Assembly (NCBI RefSeq): GCF_000763295.1
Contig: NZ_JRJE01000032.1
Location: forward strand, 682,001 to 746,000
Reading direction: 5' to 3'
Source: Thalassospira australica
GTDB lineage: Bacteria > Pseudomonadota > Alphaproteobacteria > Rhodospirillales > Thalassospiraceae
Length of the DNA stretch: 64,000 nucleotides
Shown: positions 42,767 to 51,303 of the stretch, piece by piece
How positions within the stretch are numbered: the first letter of the stretch is position 1
Layout of the letters: every line of letters begins with the position of its first letter
The notes under the pieces: generated by a model
Seen by the model: the letters and a program-made list of their open reading frames with translations, nothing else
Database searches by the model: none
Told to the model about the DNA's origin: nothing
Program-made: the position numbers and the translations under genes

Positions 42767-43143
42767 AGAGGTCCCTTTCCATCTCTTTCTTTTCGATGAA
42801 GGCTATTTGGCTTGGGGGCAGGTTCTTGTTTGTATGCCACCATCTCGACCTTGGGATGGCGCAGCGCATAGAGGGCCGCTCGCCAGCCACGCAGCTTGAC
42901 CTTATGTTCGCGGGCTTTGCCAGCCCAGCGTTCGCGAAACAGGTCCATGTCATCACGCCGGGCGAAATAGATCACCATATCGACAAACGGAGCGGACTGA
43001 TCGGAGCGTGGCAGTTCGATGTTGCGAATGCCCATGGTCCATAGGGTGCTGCGCACATTTTGATCGAGCCAATCCAATACCGGCTGGGCAGCATGTTTTT
43101 CGTGAATAACCACGCGATATGGAAACTTCTGCAAGTCTTGCAT
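42763..43143 (-). CDS. small soluble protein of unknown function
   Basis: Encodes 126 residues (MQDLQKFPYRVVIHEKHAAQPVLDWLD). It has a mixed alpha/beta look with a basic middle part, and no signal or membrane segment. Translational overlap (four bases) with the membrane protein downstream suggests that they work together. I recognise no domain. Confidence 0.6.
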   Translation of the reverse strand: MQDLQKFPYRVVIHEKHAAQPVLDWLDQNVRSTLWTMGIRNIELPRSDQSAPFVDMVIYFARRDDMDLFRERWAGKAREHKVKLRGWRAALYALRHPKVEMVAYKQEPAPKPNSLHRKERDGKGPL

Positions 43144-43491
43144 TGTCGGCCCTTCCTTTGGATGTATGTATCCTGTCGCATGAGCGTATTCACATTCAAG
43201 GACGTTTGTCGCGGTTTAACCGACTCTACCGATGCGAGAGTCTAAATGATCAAGTCGTGTGCGCAAACGGCCAACAGGGCAGGAAGTATCGCGGGTGGTG
43301 TCTCATCTGCGTTCAGATGTTTCAGTATTTTCTTAGAATTCTTCTTAAGTAAATCGGCATTATTTCACGGCGAAGCGCATGTAAAATTTACATTTTTTCT
43401 TCGCAGGACTTTTGTTACATGATAGTTGAGTTCTTTAATCGGCCGGCATGGTGTTACTGCACGGCAGGAACAGAATAAACGGGGTATCAAG
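43144..43491. other. intergenic region before the PAS protein gene
   Basis: This 348-base AT-rich stretch has no gene that I can support. Near its end a nested hairpin is visible: GCGAAG (about 43370) with CTTCGC (about 43399), enclosing TGTAAA-A-TTTACA (43380-43392). Confidence 0.4.
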
Positions 43492-44025
43492 GTGAGTGAA
43501 AAGCGTTCAGGCATCCAGCCGTCGGGCAAAGAGCGGCTCTTCAAGCCAGAGGAGCTGATCGTCAGCAAGACCGACCTCAAGGGTCGTATTACCTATGCCA
43601 ATGAGGTGTTCCTGCGTCTTTCGGATTATTCGGAAAAGGAAGTGCTTGGTCAGCCACATTCGATGATCCGCCATCCTGATATGCCGCGGTGTGTTTTCAA
43701 ATTGCTGTGGGATCATATTTCGGCGGGCAAAGAGATTTTTGCCTATGTGATCAATATGGGCAAAAACGGCGACCATTATTGGGTCTATGCGCATGTAACG
43801 CCGACCTTTGATGCCCAGCACAATGTCATTGGATATCATTCCAATCGTCGCGTGGCCGATCCGGAAATTCTAAAAAACAAGATCATTCCTCTCTATGCGG
43901 AACTCCGCGAGATCGAGGAAAGCACACAAAATCGCAAGGACGGGATGCAGGCCGCATCTGACGCCCTTGCCAGAAAGCTCTCCGATGCCGGTGTGGCATA
44001 CGACAAATTCATCCAGGGCCTGTAA
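43492..44025 (+). CDS. Aer-like PAS domain protein
   Basis: Encodes 177 residues from a GTG at 43492; the frame opens at a TTG at 43426 but has no ribosome site there. A PAS domain spans about 18-125 (VSKTDLKGRITYANEVFLRLS, GQPHSMIRHPDMPR, KNGDHYWVYAHVTPTFD), the type found at the N-terminus of Aer redox receptors. It stops without membrane or signalling segment. The next gene, 36 bases on, encodes a soluble chemoreceptor, so the pair looks like a split Aer. Confidence 0.85.
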   Translation: MSEKRSGIQPSGKERLFKPEELIVSKTDLKGRITYANEVFLRLSDYSEKEVLGQPHSMIRHPDMPRCVFKLLWDHISAGKEIFAYVINMGKNGDHYWVYAHVTPTFDAQHNVIGYHSNRRVADPEILKNKIIPLYAELREIEESTQNRKDGMQAASDALARKLSDAGVAYDKFIQGL

Positions 44026-44061
44026 GGGTTCTGGTCCCAAATCGAAGGTTCGAGGTTCGCA

Positions 44062-45231
44062 ATGGCGCTATTTGGTGGGTCCAAGTCAGGTATCAAGAAG
44101 GCACTCGATGTGGTTCTGGCCGCAGCCGAGGGGGATTACGAAGCCCGCATTACCAATGTCGACAGTCACCCGCATATGCGTGAGCTGTATATCGCGATCA
44201 ACCGGCTGATTGATCGCAACGATGCGTTCCTGCGCGAAAGTGCTGCGTCAATGGGGGCCGTTTCGGAAAACCGTTATTACCGCCGCATTGTGGAAACCGG
44301 ACTGGTTGGGGAATATCTGTCCTCGGCCAAGCGGATCAATGCTGCAACGGCGTCGATCGAGCAAAAGCTTTCAGGGTTTGCCGACATCCTTGATGAATTC
44401 AAAAGCGGATCGTTCGAGGCGGTTGATGAAATCGCCAATGCGGCCTCTGCACTTGCCGATGCATCGGGCGAGGCCAACACCATCGCCCATGAAACCAGTT
44501 CGCGTTCAACCAATGTTGCCGCAGCCGCCCGTCAGACGGCCAGCAACGTGTCGGAGGTTTCAGCAGCGTCTGAGGAACTGAACCAGTCGATCCGTGCCGT
44601 ATCCGATCAGGCGCGTGAGTCGGTTGAAATTGCCAATCGCGCCAACGGGCTTGCCCAGGAAACCGATGGCCGTATTGGGCAGCTTGAAGCCGCAGCTGGC
44701 GAGATTGTCGAAGTGGTCAGCTTCATTCGCGATATTGCCGCCCAGACCAATCTTCTGGCGCTGAACGCGACGATCGAGGCCGCGCGCGCAGGCGAAGCAG
44801 GCAAAGGCTTTGCTGTGGTTGCCAACGAGGTCAAAGGCCTTGCCAATCAGACCAGCAAGGCGACCGAAAGCATCGAAGAAAAAGTTCAGGACATCCAGAC
44901 AGCGATTGAACAATCAGTTGGCTCAATCCGCGAGATTGCCGGTGTGATTGATGATCTTGCCGCACGTTCGGACACGATTTCGGGCAATGTTGAAACCCAG
45001 GCCAGCCTGTCATCAAACATCACCCAGAACGTCGAACAGGCATCCAACGGTGCGCAGGAAGTGACCGATAACATCACCGTGGTTTCCGACATGGCCGGAC
45101 GCACTGGCGACGCGGCCGACACCACACGTGACATGGCCGGACGACTGGCCGATCAGTCCGAAAACCTGCGCAATCAGTTGGGCGGGTTCCTCGATACCAT
45201 TGAGAAGCTGCTTTATACTGCCAAGAAATAG
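44062..45231 (+). CDS. cytosolic methyl-accepting chemotaxis protein
   Basis: Encodes 389 residues with no membrane helix. The N-terminal 100 residues are helical (HAMP-like, [19 protein letters not shown]), followed by the signalling coiled coil. The conserved hairpin tip lies at about 223-262 ([22 protein letters not shown]). It should form arrays with CheA and CheW. Its likely sensory input is the PAS protein encoded just upstream, perhaps for redox or oxygen state. Confidence 0.9.
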   Translation: MALFGGSKSGIKKALDVVLAAAEGDYEARITNVDSHPHMRELYIAINRLIDRNDAFLRESAASMGAVSENRYYRRIVETGLVGEYLSSAKRINAATASIEQKLSGFADILDEFKSGSFEAVDEIANAASALADASGEANTIAHETSSRSTNVAAAARQTASNVSEVSAASEELNQSIRAVSDQARESVEIANRANGLAQETDGRIGQLEAAAGEIVEVVSFIRDIAAQTNLLALNATIEAARAGEAGKGFAVVANEVKGLANQTSKATESIEEKVQDIQTAIEQSVGSIREIAGVIDDLAARSDTISGNVETQASLSSNITQNVEQASNGAQEVTDNITVVSDMAGRTGDAADTTRDMAGRLADQSENLRNQLGGFLDTIEKLLYTAKK

Positions 45232-45309
45232 TCGCTTTCTCGGTGCAACCATGTGGGCAGGGCGCTATGATCGTGCCCTGCCTTTGTTTTGAAACCGGGG
45301 AACGGTGCC

Positions 45310-46347
45310 ATGCGTGTTTTCTTTAATTCCCGTCACGATGCCCATGATGGCGCGGGGGAAATCCATCACGGAAAAATGGTGCCGTGCTTCGAAAATGCGC
45401 GCCGCATTCCGATCATTCGCGATGCAGTGGCCCATGCGGTCAAGGCCCAACTGGTGGATCCCGCCGATCATGGTATGGAGCCGATCCGGGCGATCCATGA
45501 TCCGGACTATTTGGATTTCATCGAAAATGCCTGGGCGCATTGGACCAAGGCGGGCAATACCGGGGATGCTTTCCCCTATGTCTGGCCGACGGCCGGTTTT
45601 TCCGGTGGCAAGCCTGAACATATCAGCGCCCGCTTGGGACAGTTTGCCATTTCATCAGACACGCCGATCACGCAAGGCACATGGAAAGCGGCCTATTGGG
45701 GGGCGCAGACCGTTGCCTCGGCTGCGGACGCCACATGGAATGATGGCGAAGCATCCTTTGCGCTGACCCGGCCACCGGGACATCATGCCCATGCCAACAG
45801 ATATGGTGGATATTGCTTCCTGAATAATTCCGCCATTGCTGCCCAGCAGATGATTGCCAAGGGGGCCAAAAAGGTCGCGATTTTTGATATCGACTACCAC
45901 CATGGCAATGGTACGCAGGATATTTTCTATGAACGTGGCGATGTTCTGACCATTTCGATCCATGCCGATCCGACCCACCAGTTCCCGTTTTTCATGGGTT
46001 ATGCCAATGAAACCGGACGCAATGACGGGCAGGGTGCGAACCTGAATATTCCGCTGCCCGGCGGCAGTGATTTCGGGGCGTGGGGGCAGGGCTTTGCCAA
46101 GGCAATGCAGAAACTCGTGACATGGCAGCCCGATGCGCTGGTGGTGGCCCTGGGTGTTGATGCCCATGAGGCGGAACCGATCTGTGATTTCAAACTCCAG
46201 ACCGATGATTTTAACCGTATTGGGCAGATGATTGGCCGACTGGGCCTTAAGACCGTGTTCGTCATGGAAGGCGGTTATGCCCATGACGTGATCGGCCATA
46301 ACGTGGCCGCGGTTCTTTCGGGATATCTCGAACAGGCGAAAAGCTGA
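45310..46347 (+). CDS. histone deacetylase-family protein, acetylpolyamine amidohydrolase-like
   Basis: Encodes 345 residues from the ATG at 45310. The class II deacetylase motifs are TRPPGHHAHANRYGGYCFLNN, FDIDYHHGNGTQDIFYERGDV (zinc Asp/His), ALGVDAHEAEP and MEGGYAHDVIG. Length and the start MRVFFNSRHDAHD fit bacterial acetylpolyamine amidohydrolases. It removes acetyl groups from polyamines or similar amines in the cytosol. It stands alone between the chemoreceptor and a strong terminator. Confidence 0.88.
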   Translation: MRVFFNSRHDAHDGAGEIHHGKMVPCFENARRIPIIRDAVAHAVKAQLVDPADHGMEPIRAIHDPDYLDFIENAWAHWTKAGNTGDAFPYVWPTAGFSGGKPEHISARLGQFAISSDTPITQGTWKAAYWGAQTVASAADATWNDGEASFALTRPPGHHAHANRYGGYCFLNNSAIAAQQMIAKGAKKVAIFDIDYHHGNGTQDIFYERGDVLTISIHADPTHQFPFFMGYANETGRNDGQGANLNIPLPGGSDFGAWGQGFAKAMQKLVTWQPDALVVALGVDAHEAEPICDFKLQTDDFNRIGQMIGRLGLKTVFVMEGGYAHDVIGHNVAAVLSGYLEQAKS

Positions 46348-46362
46348 TCAAATCAATGCTTT

Positions 46363-46406
46363 AAAACCAAACGCCCCGTGCAGCTTGCCGGGGCGTTTGG
46401 TTTTTT
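46363..46406. terminator. strong bidirectional terminator
   Basis: A perfect 16-bp stem, 46363-46378 with 46389-46404, 10-base loop, with A tract on the left and T tract on the right. It separates the deacetylase-like gene from the convergent LysR gene. Confidence 0.92.
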
Positions 46407-46429
46407 GTATCGGGTTAAACGTTTAGCGT

Positions 46430-47341
46430 TTAGCGTTCCCACGGCGGCGTGCCGCCAAATTCGGATACCAGAAAATCAACAAAGGCGCGCACACGGGTCG
46501 GCAAATACCGGTTTTCCGGATAGAGCGTATAGACCGCATGTGAGGGCAGTTGATAATCGGGTAAGACGACATTGAGTCTGCCATCGCGAAGATACTCGCC
46601 AATTTCCCAGTTTGATTTCAGTGCAATGCCGTGCCCGTCAAGGCACCAGCGCGTCAGGACTTCGCTGTTATCAGAATCCATGGACCCGGCAACTGCCAAT
46701 GTCACCGGTGCATCATCGTCGGAACCTTGCAATGTCCATTGATATTGCTGGGATCCGGGGAAGCGCAGCAGCAGGCAATTGTGGTTTAACAGGTCGGCTG
46801 GAACCTTTGGCGTGCCGTGCTTTTCCAGATAGGCCGGACTTGCGACCAGCATGCGCTTGTTTGCGGCGAGCTTTCGGACAATCAGCGAGCTTTCCTTAAG
46901 CTCGGCAATGCGGATGGCAAGATCGACCTTGTCTTGCAAAAGGTCAAACAAGCGATCAGACAGATGCAGCCGGACTTGCACATCGGGGTTCTGTTCGACG
47001 AATTTCGGGATGATCGGAGCGACGTATTTGTTGCCGAATGCCACCGGGCAGGTCAGAGTGACCGGACCGCGTGTGGTGTTTTTCTGATTGGCAATCGCGT
47101 TTTCGGCTTCTTGCATTTCCGATAAAATGCGCAGGCAATGGCGATAGTAAACGTCACCTTCGGTGGTCAGATTGACCCGGCGCGTGGTGCGGTTGAGTAA
47201 ACGCACACCCAGGCGTTCTTCAAGGCGCGCGATCCGGTTTGACACAACGGCTGCGGAATGGCGCAGTTCACGCCCGGCAGCAGACAGATTGCCAAGTTCG
47301 GCAACACGGACAAAAATCTGGATGTCCTCAAAGTCGGACAT
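46430..47341 (-). CDS. LysR-family regulator next to puuD
   Basis: Encodes 303 residues. The DNA-binding domain is at about 3-62 (NLSAAGRELRHSAAVVSNRIARLEERLGVRLLNRTTRR cited in part: SAAVVSNRIARLEERLGVR), followed by the effector domain (LTCPVAFGNKYVAPIIPKF). It belongs to the CrgA/AaeR-like subgroup with NRTTRRVNLT. It is divergent from puuD with a 285-bp gap, so it may control urate oxidation, which is inference. Confidence 0.85.
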   Translation of the reverse strand: MSDFEDIQIFVRVAELGNLSAAGRELRHSAAVVSNRIARLEERLGVRLLNRTTRRVNLTTEGDVYYRHCLRILSEMQEAENAIANQKNTTRGPVTLTCPVAFGNKYVAPIIPKFVEQNPDVQVRLHLSDRLFDLLQDKVDLAIRIAELKESSLIVRKLAANKRMLVASPAYLEKHGTPKVPADLLNHNCLLLRFPGSQQYQWTLQGSDDDAPVTLAVAGSMDSDNSEVLTRWCLDGHGIALKSNWEIGEYLRDGRLNVVLPDYQLPSHAVYTLYPENRYLPTRVRAFVDFLVSEFGGTPPWER

Positions 47342-47626
47342 GGCGCGGGAAGCTCCTGAACTAACGTGATTGCTGGCGTTTATTGTTGTTTGATATTCAA
47401 TTTAACGGTGCCCACTGTGCCATTTTAAAGAATAACTTGAAAGTCATTTCGATTATGTTCAGCCCCTTAATAATAGAGGCGGCAGGGGCGGTATGTTAGG
47501 AGAAGGTAAGAGATTGACTGGCATGATTCCGGAATGGCACAGCGCGACCCGCGCTGTCCGGATATCAGCAAGGAGGGGCCGTCAATGCGCTAGGACGCGC
47601 TTGGCGAGACGGAGGTTTCAAGCACC

Positions 47627-48823
47627 GTGGATATTCTGTTTCAGGACTGGATCAACCTGATCCTGCGCTGGGCGCACTTGATTACGGGCATCGCCTGGAT
47701 CGGGTCATCGTTTTATTTTGTCTGGCTGGATCTGAGCTTGCGCAAGCGCCCAGGCATGGATGAAGGCGTCTACGGCGAAGCATGGATGGTTCATGGCGGC
47801 GGGTTCTATCACGTCAATAAATGGATGGTTGCGCCCAGCTCAATGCCACCCGAACTGCACTGGTTCAAATACGAGGCGTACTTTACCTGGCTGACCGGCT
47901 TTGCGCTTTTGGTCACCATGTATTACTGGAGTGCCGAAAGTTATCTGATTGATCCAAGCGTTCTGGCGCTGACCAAGACGGATGCGATCCTGATTGGTCT
48001 TGGCAGCCTGTTTGCCGGCTGGGTCATCTATGACATCATCTGCAAAAGCCCGATTGGCAACAGCACCGGCAAGCTGGCGATAGCGCTGTTTATCCTGATC
48101 ATGGCGGCAAGCTATCTGTTTACCCATGTGTTTAGCGGGCGTGGTGCGTTTATCCATGTTGGGGCGATGATCGGCACCATCATGGCCGCCAACGTATTTC
48201 GCATCATCATCCCCAATCAGAAAAAGGTCGTCGCCAGCCTGATGGCCGGTGAAACGCCTGATCCCGCATTGGGGCTGCAGGCCAAACAGCGATCAACCCA
48301 TAACAACTATCTGACCCTGCCGGTGTTGCTGATGATGATCAGCAATCACTATTCGATGCTGTTTTCCCATGATCAATCCTGGCTGATTGTTGGCCTTATC
48401 CTGATCATTGGCGGATTGGTGCGCCATTTCTTTAATACCCGCAATGCCGGTGGTACGGGCAAGGCCATTGCATGGCAACTTCCCGCTGCGGCGGTGGGCA
48501 TGGCGGTGCTGGCGATGTTCGCATCCTATGATCCAGACGCGGTGGAACTGGCCGAAGAAGACATCATTACATCGGACCATGCCTTGGCGATTGTGCAGAC
48601 CCGTTGTTCGACCTGTCATTCGGCCAATCCAAGTGACGAGGGGTTTGATGAAGCTCCGGCAGGTGTGATGTTTGATGATCTTGCCCAGATCGAAGCCAAT
48701 GCGCAGCGTGTTCTGGCGCAATCGGTGATCGGGCGGGCCATGCCGCTTGGTAATCTGACGGAAATGACCGACGAAGAACGCGCGCAGCTCGGTCAGTGGA
48801 TCCGGGCAGGGATGCCGGAATAA
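47627..48823 (+). CDS. puuD: urate hydroxylase/oxidase PuuD, cytochrome-linked membrane type
   Basis: Encodes 398 residues from a GTG at 47627, with GGAGG eleven bases upstream. About eight membrane helices occupy residues 5-300 (DUF989; WAHLITGIAWIGSSFYFVW, HVNKWMVAPSSMP). A C-terminal cytochrome c domain has CSTCH at 327-331 and a candidate axial Met at 372 in RAMPLGN. PuuD proteins oxidise urate to 5-hydroxyisourate and replace soluble uricase. Its product is the UraH substrate encoded 16 kb away, so the pathway is split over the window. Confidence 0.93.
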   Translation: MDILFQDWINLILRWAHLITGIAWIGSSFYFVWLDLSLRKRPGMDEGVYGEAWMVHGGGFYHVNKWMVAPSSMPPELHWFKYEAYFTWLTGFALLVTMYYWSAESYLIDPSVLALTKTDAILIGLGSLFAGWVIYDIICKSPIGNSTGKLAIALFILIMAASYLFTHVFSGRGAFIHVGAMIGTIMAANVFRIIIPNQKKVVASLMAGETPDPALGLQAKQRSTHNNYLTLPVLLMMISNHYSMLFSHDQSWLIVGLILIIGGLVRHFFNTRNAGGTGKAIAWQLPAAAVGMAVLAMFASYDPDAVELAEEDIITSDHALAIVQTRCSTCHSANPSDEGFDEAPAGVMFDDLAQIEANAQRVLAQSVIGRAMPLGNLTEMTDEERAQLGQWIRAGMPE

Positions 48824-48844
48824 GCCTCCATACAGCGAAATGAT

Positions 48845-48877
48845 AAAAGGGCGGTCGCGTGATGCGGCCGCCCTTTT
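48845..48877. terminator. bidirectional terminator between puuD and the MBL gene
   Basis: AAAAGGGCGG (48845-48854) pairs with CCGCCCTTTT (48868-48877) around a 13-base loop that can pair further. It serves two convergent genes. Confidence 0.85.
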
Positions 48878-48914
48878 GCGTTGACGTACCGGACTGAAAC
48901 TGGCGGGAATTGCT

Positions 48915-49898
48915 CTAGACGTCAGCGCGGTAGTTCATGGGAACCCAGTCATACATGGTTTCGTCTTCGCGCACGTGACCAATGCCCGGGAAGGCAATGT
49001 GGCACCCGGCCACCAGATATTTTTCCTGCACCGCCTCGGTAAAGGCAGCCTCGCGGGATTTGATGGCCTGATTGGGATCGACGTCAAAGGCAATGGCAAC
49101 ATCGGGTTCGTCAAACTGCACGACATCGCCATGGGTGATGTCGCCCCAATAGACAAGTTTTTCACCCTTGCTTTCAATCCAAAGCGCGCTGTGGCCCGGT
49201 GTATGGCCCGGGCGGAAGGTGGTGTTGACCATGCCCGGAATGGCCGGCGCATCCGGGGCATAGGTTTCAAGGGTGTTGCTGTCGATGTAAGGTTTGAGCG
49301 AGGCGGCCGCCTGATCAAAGAATGCCTTGGCGTCTTCTGGTGCATTGGCCTTGTTTTCGCCACTGAGCCAGAAGTCCCTGTCAGCGTCGGGGACATGCAC
49401 CGTCGCGTTTCTAAAGACCTTGTTGCCGCCCAGCGTCAGGCCGCCCGTATGATCGGGGTGAATATGGGTAATTACGACATCATCAATCTGATCTGGGTGA
49501 TAGCCCGATGCGATGATATTTGCAGGCAGTTTGCCAAGGGACGGGCCCATCAGATCACTCGTCCCGGCATCAAGCAGGACAAGACGATCTCCGAAATTCA
49601 GCAAATAGGCATTCACCGACAAATAGGTTGGGGTTCCCTGAAACGCATTGGCCAGTGCAAGGCGGGCCTGTTCGGGGGTGGTGTTGACATAAAGATCGGC
49701 AATCGGGAACTGGCCGGTGCCATCAGAAAGGGCGGTGACTTCAACATCACCGACCATCAGGCGGTAATAGCCCGGTGCCTGCGTGCCCGCGAATGGTGCC
49801 TTGGCCTGCGCGCCAAGGGGAACAAATACGGTGCTGCCAACGGCGCCAACCGCACCGGCGGCCAATGTGCTTTTGAGCAAATCACGACGTGATATCAT
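48915..49898 (-). CDS. exported metallo-beta-lactamase-fold hydrolase
   Basis: Encodes 327 residues from the ATG at 49898, preceded by GAGGGAAAG. The N-terminus MISRRDLLKSTLAAGAVGAV is a Tat signal, with cleavage near GAQA-K. Metal motifs are THIHPDHTGG, a His in RPGHTPGHSALW and Asp in YWGDITHGD. It belongs to the periplasmic MBL group with lactonase or quorum-quenching relatives, substrate unknown. It is divergent from a LysR gene, and a GCCGGT-N5-ACCGGC palindrome (49919-49935) lies in the gap. Confidence 0.87.
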   Translation of the reverse strand: MISRRDLLKSTLAAGAVGAVGSTVFVPLGAQAKAPFAGTQAPGYYRLMVGDVEVTALSDGTGQFPIADLYVNTTPEQARLALANAFQGTPTYLSVNAYLLNFGDRLVLLDAGTSDLMGPSLGKLPANIIASGYHPDQIDDVVITHIHPDHTGGLTLGGNKVFRNATVHVPDADRDFWLSGENKANAPEDAKAFFDQAAASLKPYIDSNTLETYAPDAPAIPGMVNTTFRPGHTPGHSALWIESKGEKLVYWGDITHGDVVQFDEPDVAIAFDVDPNQAIKSREAAFTEAVQEKYLVAGCHIAFPGIGHVREDETMYDWVPMNYRADV

Positions 49899-49989
49899 TA
49901 TTCTTTCCCTCAAATCATGCCGGTGGGGAACCGGCGGGTTGTAAGCTGATGAGGAAAGGCTATAGTGCGATCAGTCAGTAATCAAATCG

Positions 49990-50952
49990 ATGCAAATCAT
50001 GGATAATATTGATCATTTCAATTTACGGTCCTTTGACCTCAACCTCATGATTGCGTTTGACGCAATGATGCAAGAAATGAGCGTCACCAAAGCTGCGGAA
50101 AAATTGCGCATTGGTCAGTCAGCAATGAGCCACAATTTATCCACGCTTCGGATGTTGCTGGCCGATGAGTTGTTTGTCCGTGTTGGTCAAAAGATGCAGC
50201 CAACTGCGAAGGCCCGCGCCCTTGCCGGGCCGGTGCGCGCCGCCTTGTCGCAGGCGCAAAATGCCCTGCATGCAACCGACAGTTTTGACCCGGCCACGGC
50301 AAGCCGCGTGTTTCGCCTTGGCGTGACGGGTGAAATGGAAATGATCCTGCTGCCGGTCTTGTTAAGTCATGTGCAGAAAAATGCGCCCGGCCTGAAGTTG
50401 CTGAGCCGACAGGTTACCGCCGAAACCGTCGATGCGATGATTGCGGGTGGTGAGGTCGATTTGGCCATTGGCTGTAAAAGTCAGCTGCAATCGGGCGCAT
50501 TCAGCGAAATTCTGTTTCAGTCAGAGGTTGCCTGTTGCTTTAACCCCGATCTGGTCGGGATGACCGGGCCGTTGTCGCGCAAGCAATATCTGGGATCACG
50601 TCATGCGGTGCTGTCGCAGACGGAAAATGTTGCGGGGTGTGTTGGTGTTGCCCTGCAGGCGGTCGGGATTGATCTGGACGTGGTCATGGCGGCCCCCGAT
50701 TTCATGCCGCTTTTGGCTGCGGCCCGCAATACACCGGTAATTGCAACGGTACCCTGCCGGATCGCATCGCAATATGCCCCGTTGTTCGGTCTGTCATGTT
50801 GCCCGATGCCGATTGATATCGACTTTCCCCCGGTGACAATGAACTGGGCGGTGTGGTCGGACAAGGATGTCGGGCTGGTTTGGTTGCGCGAGCAAATCCG
50901 AACCGTGATCAGATTGATTGATCCGGCCCACGAGATGGAAGCGGCTGAATAG
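49990..50952 (+). CDS. LysR-family regulator divergent from the MBL gene
   Basis: Encodes 320 residues (the second in-frame ATG at 49999 is also possible). The helix-turn-helix is in SVTKAAEKLRIGQSAMSHNLSTLR. The effector domain begins near residue 105 (VFRLGVTGEMEMILLPVL), of the NodD/PcpR-like group. It probably controls the divergent MBL-fold gene 91 bases away. Confidence 0.85.
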   Translation: MQIMDNIDHFNLRSFDLNLMIAFDAMMQEMSVTKAAEKLRIGQSAMSHNLSTLRMLLADELFVRVGQKMQPTAKARALAGPVRAALSQAQNALHATDSFDPATASRVFRLGVTGEMEMILLPVLLSHVQKNAPGLKLLSRQVTAETVDAMIAGGEVDLAIGCKSQLQSGAFSEILFQSEVACCFNPDLVGMTGPLSRKQYLGSRHAVLSQTENVAGCVGVALQAVGIDLDVVMAAPDFMPLLAAARNTPVIATVPCRIASQYAPLFGLSCCPMPIDIDFPPVTMNWAVWSDKDVGLVWLREQIRTVIRLIDPAHEMEAAE

Positions 50953-50971
50953 GCGGGCCTTAAACCAATAA

Positions 50972-50997
50972 CGCCCCGCCGGAAAACCGACGGGGCG
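50972..50997 (+). terminator. hairpin after the LysR gene
   Basis: CGCCCCG (50972-50978) pairs with CGGGGCG (50991-50997), with an inner CGG/CCG. There is no T tract, so it is a weak terminator or an mRNA 3' end. Confidence 0.5.
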
Positions 50998-51246
50998 GGA
51001 AGTCAACCAGCACAAGGCAATTGTGGTGCAATAACCGCAGTGAAGGCGAACGTTCCATCCTTCACATAGGCGGCTAAAACTGTGGCGTCAATGTGATTAA
51101 AAAATGGTCAAATTTCAATCTGTGATCGAAAAATAGACACCATAAATCGCCGTCGCGCAAATATTTCCCAAAAATAGTCTGTGGAATAGTCGCTTATTGC
51201 GTGAGAATCCCTCGATTCTTGATTTTATTCTATTGCGTCGGGAATC

Positions 51247-51262
51247 TGGCACGGTTTTAGCT
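51247..51262 (+). promoter_or_regulatory. sigma-54 promoter of urtABCDE
   Basis: CTGGCACGGTTTTAGCT carries GG at 51248-51249 and GC at 51260-51261 with exactly 10 bases between. Only one base of the TTGC -12 core differs. A start near 51272 gives a short leader to urtA. Confidence 0.75.
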
Positions 51263-51267
51263 AGTGA

Positions 51268-51293
51268 CACTGCGGTGCAATAAAAACGCAGTG
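51268..51293 (+). promoter_or_regulatory. hairpin in the urtA leader
   Basis: CACTGC (51268-51273) and GCAGTG (51288-51293) pair perfectly around 14 bases, ending just before the GGAGG ribosome site (51293-51297). It could influence urtA translation or mRNA stability. Confidence 0.45.
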
Positions 51294-51303
51294 GAGGCGA
51301 TAA

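Larger units (their letters stand above)
51025..51300. repeat. imperfect direct repeat of the urtA leader
   Basis: GGTGCAATAA, then CGCAGTG and AGGCGA, occur at 51025-51049 and again at 51274-51300 with a two-base length difference and single-base changes. The second copy is the real leader with the urtA ribosome site; the first has no gene after it. The 51050-51240 stretch between them holds no gene that I can support. Confidence 0.7.

Noticed and set aside
51001-51030. NtrC binding site upstream of urtA
   Set aside because: GCAC and GTGC half-sites occur at 51010-51013 and 51026-51029, but the 12-base gap does not fit the usual NtrC spacing of seven.
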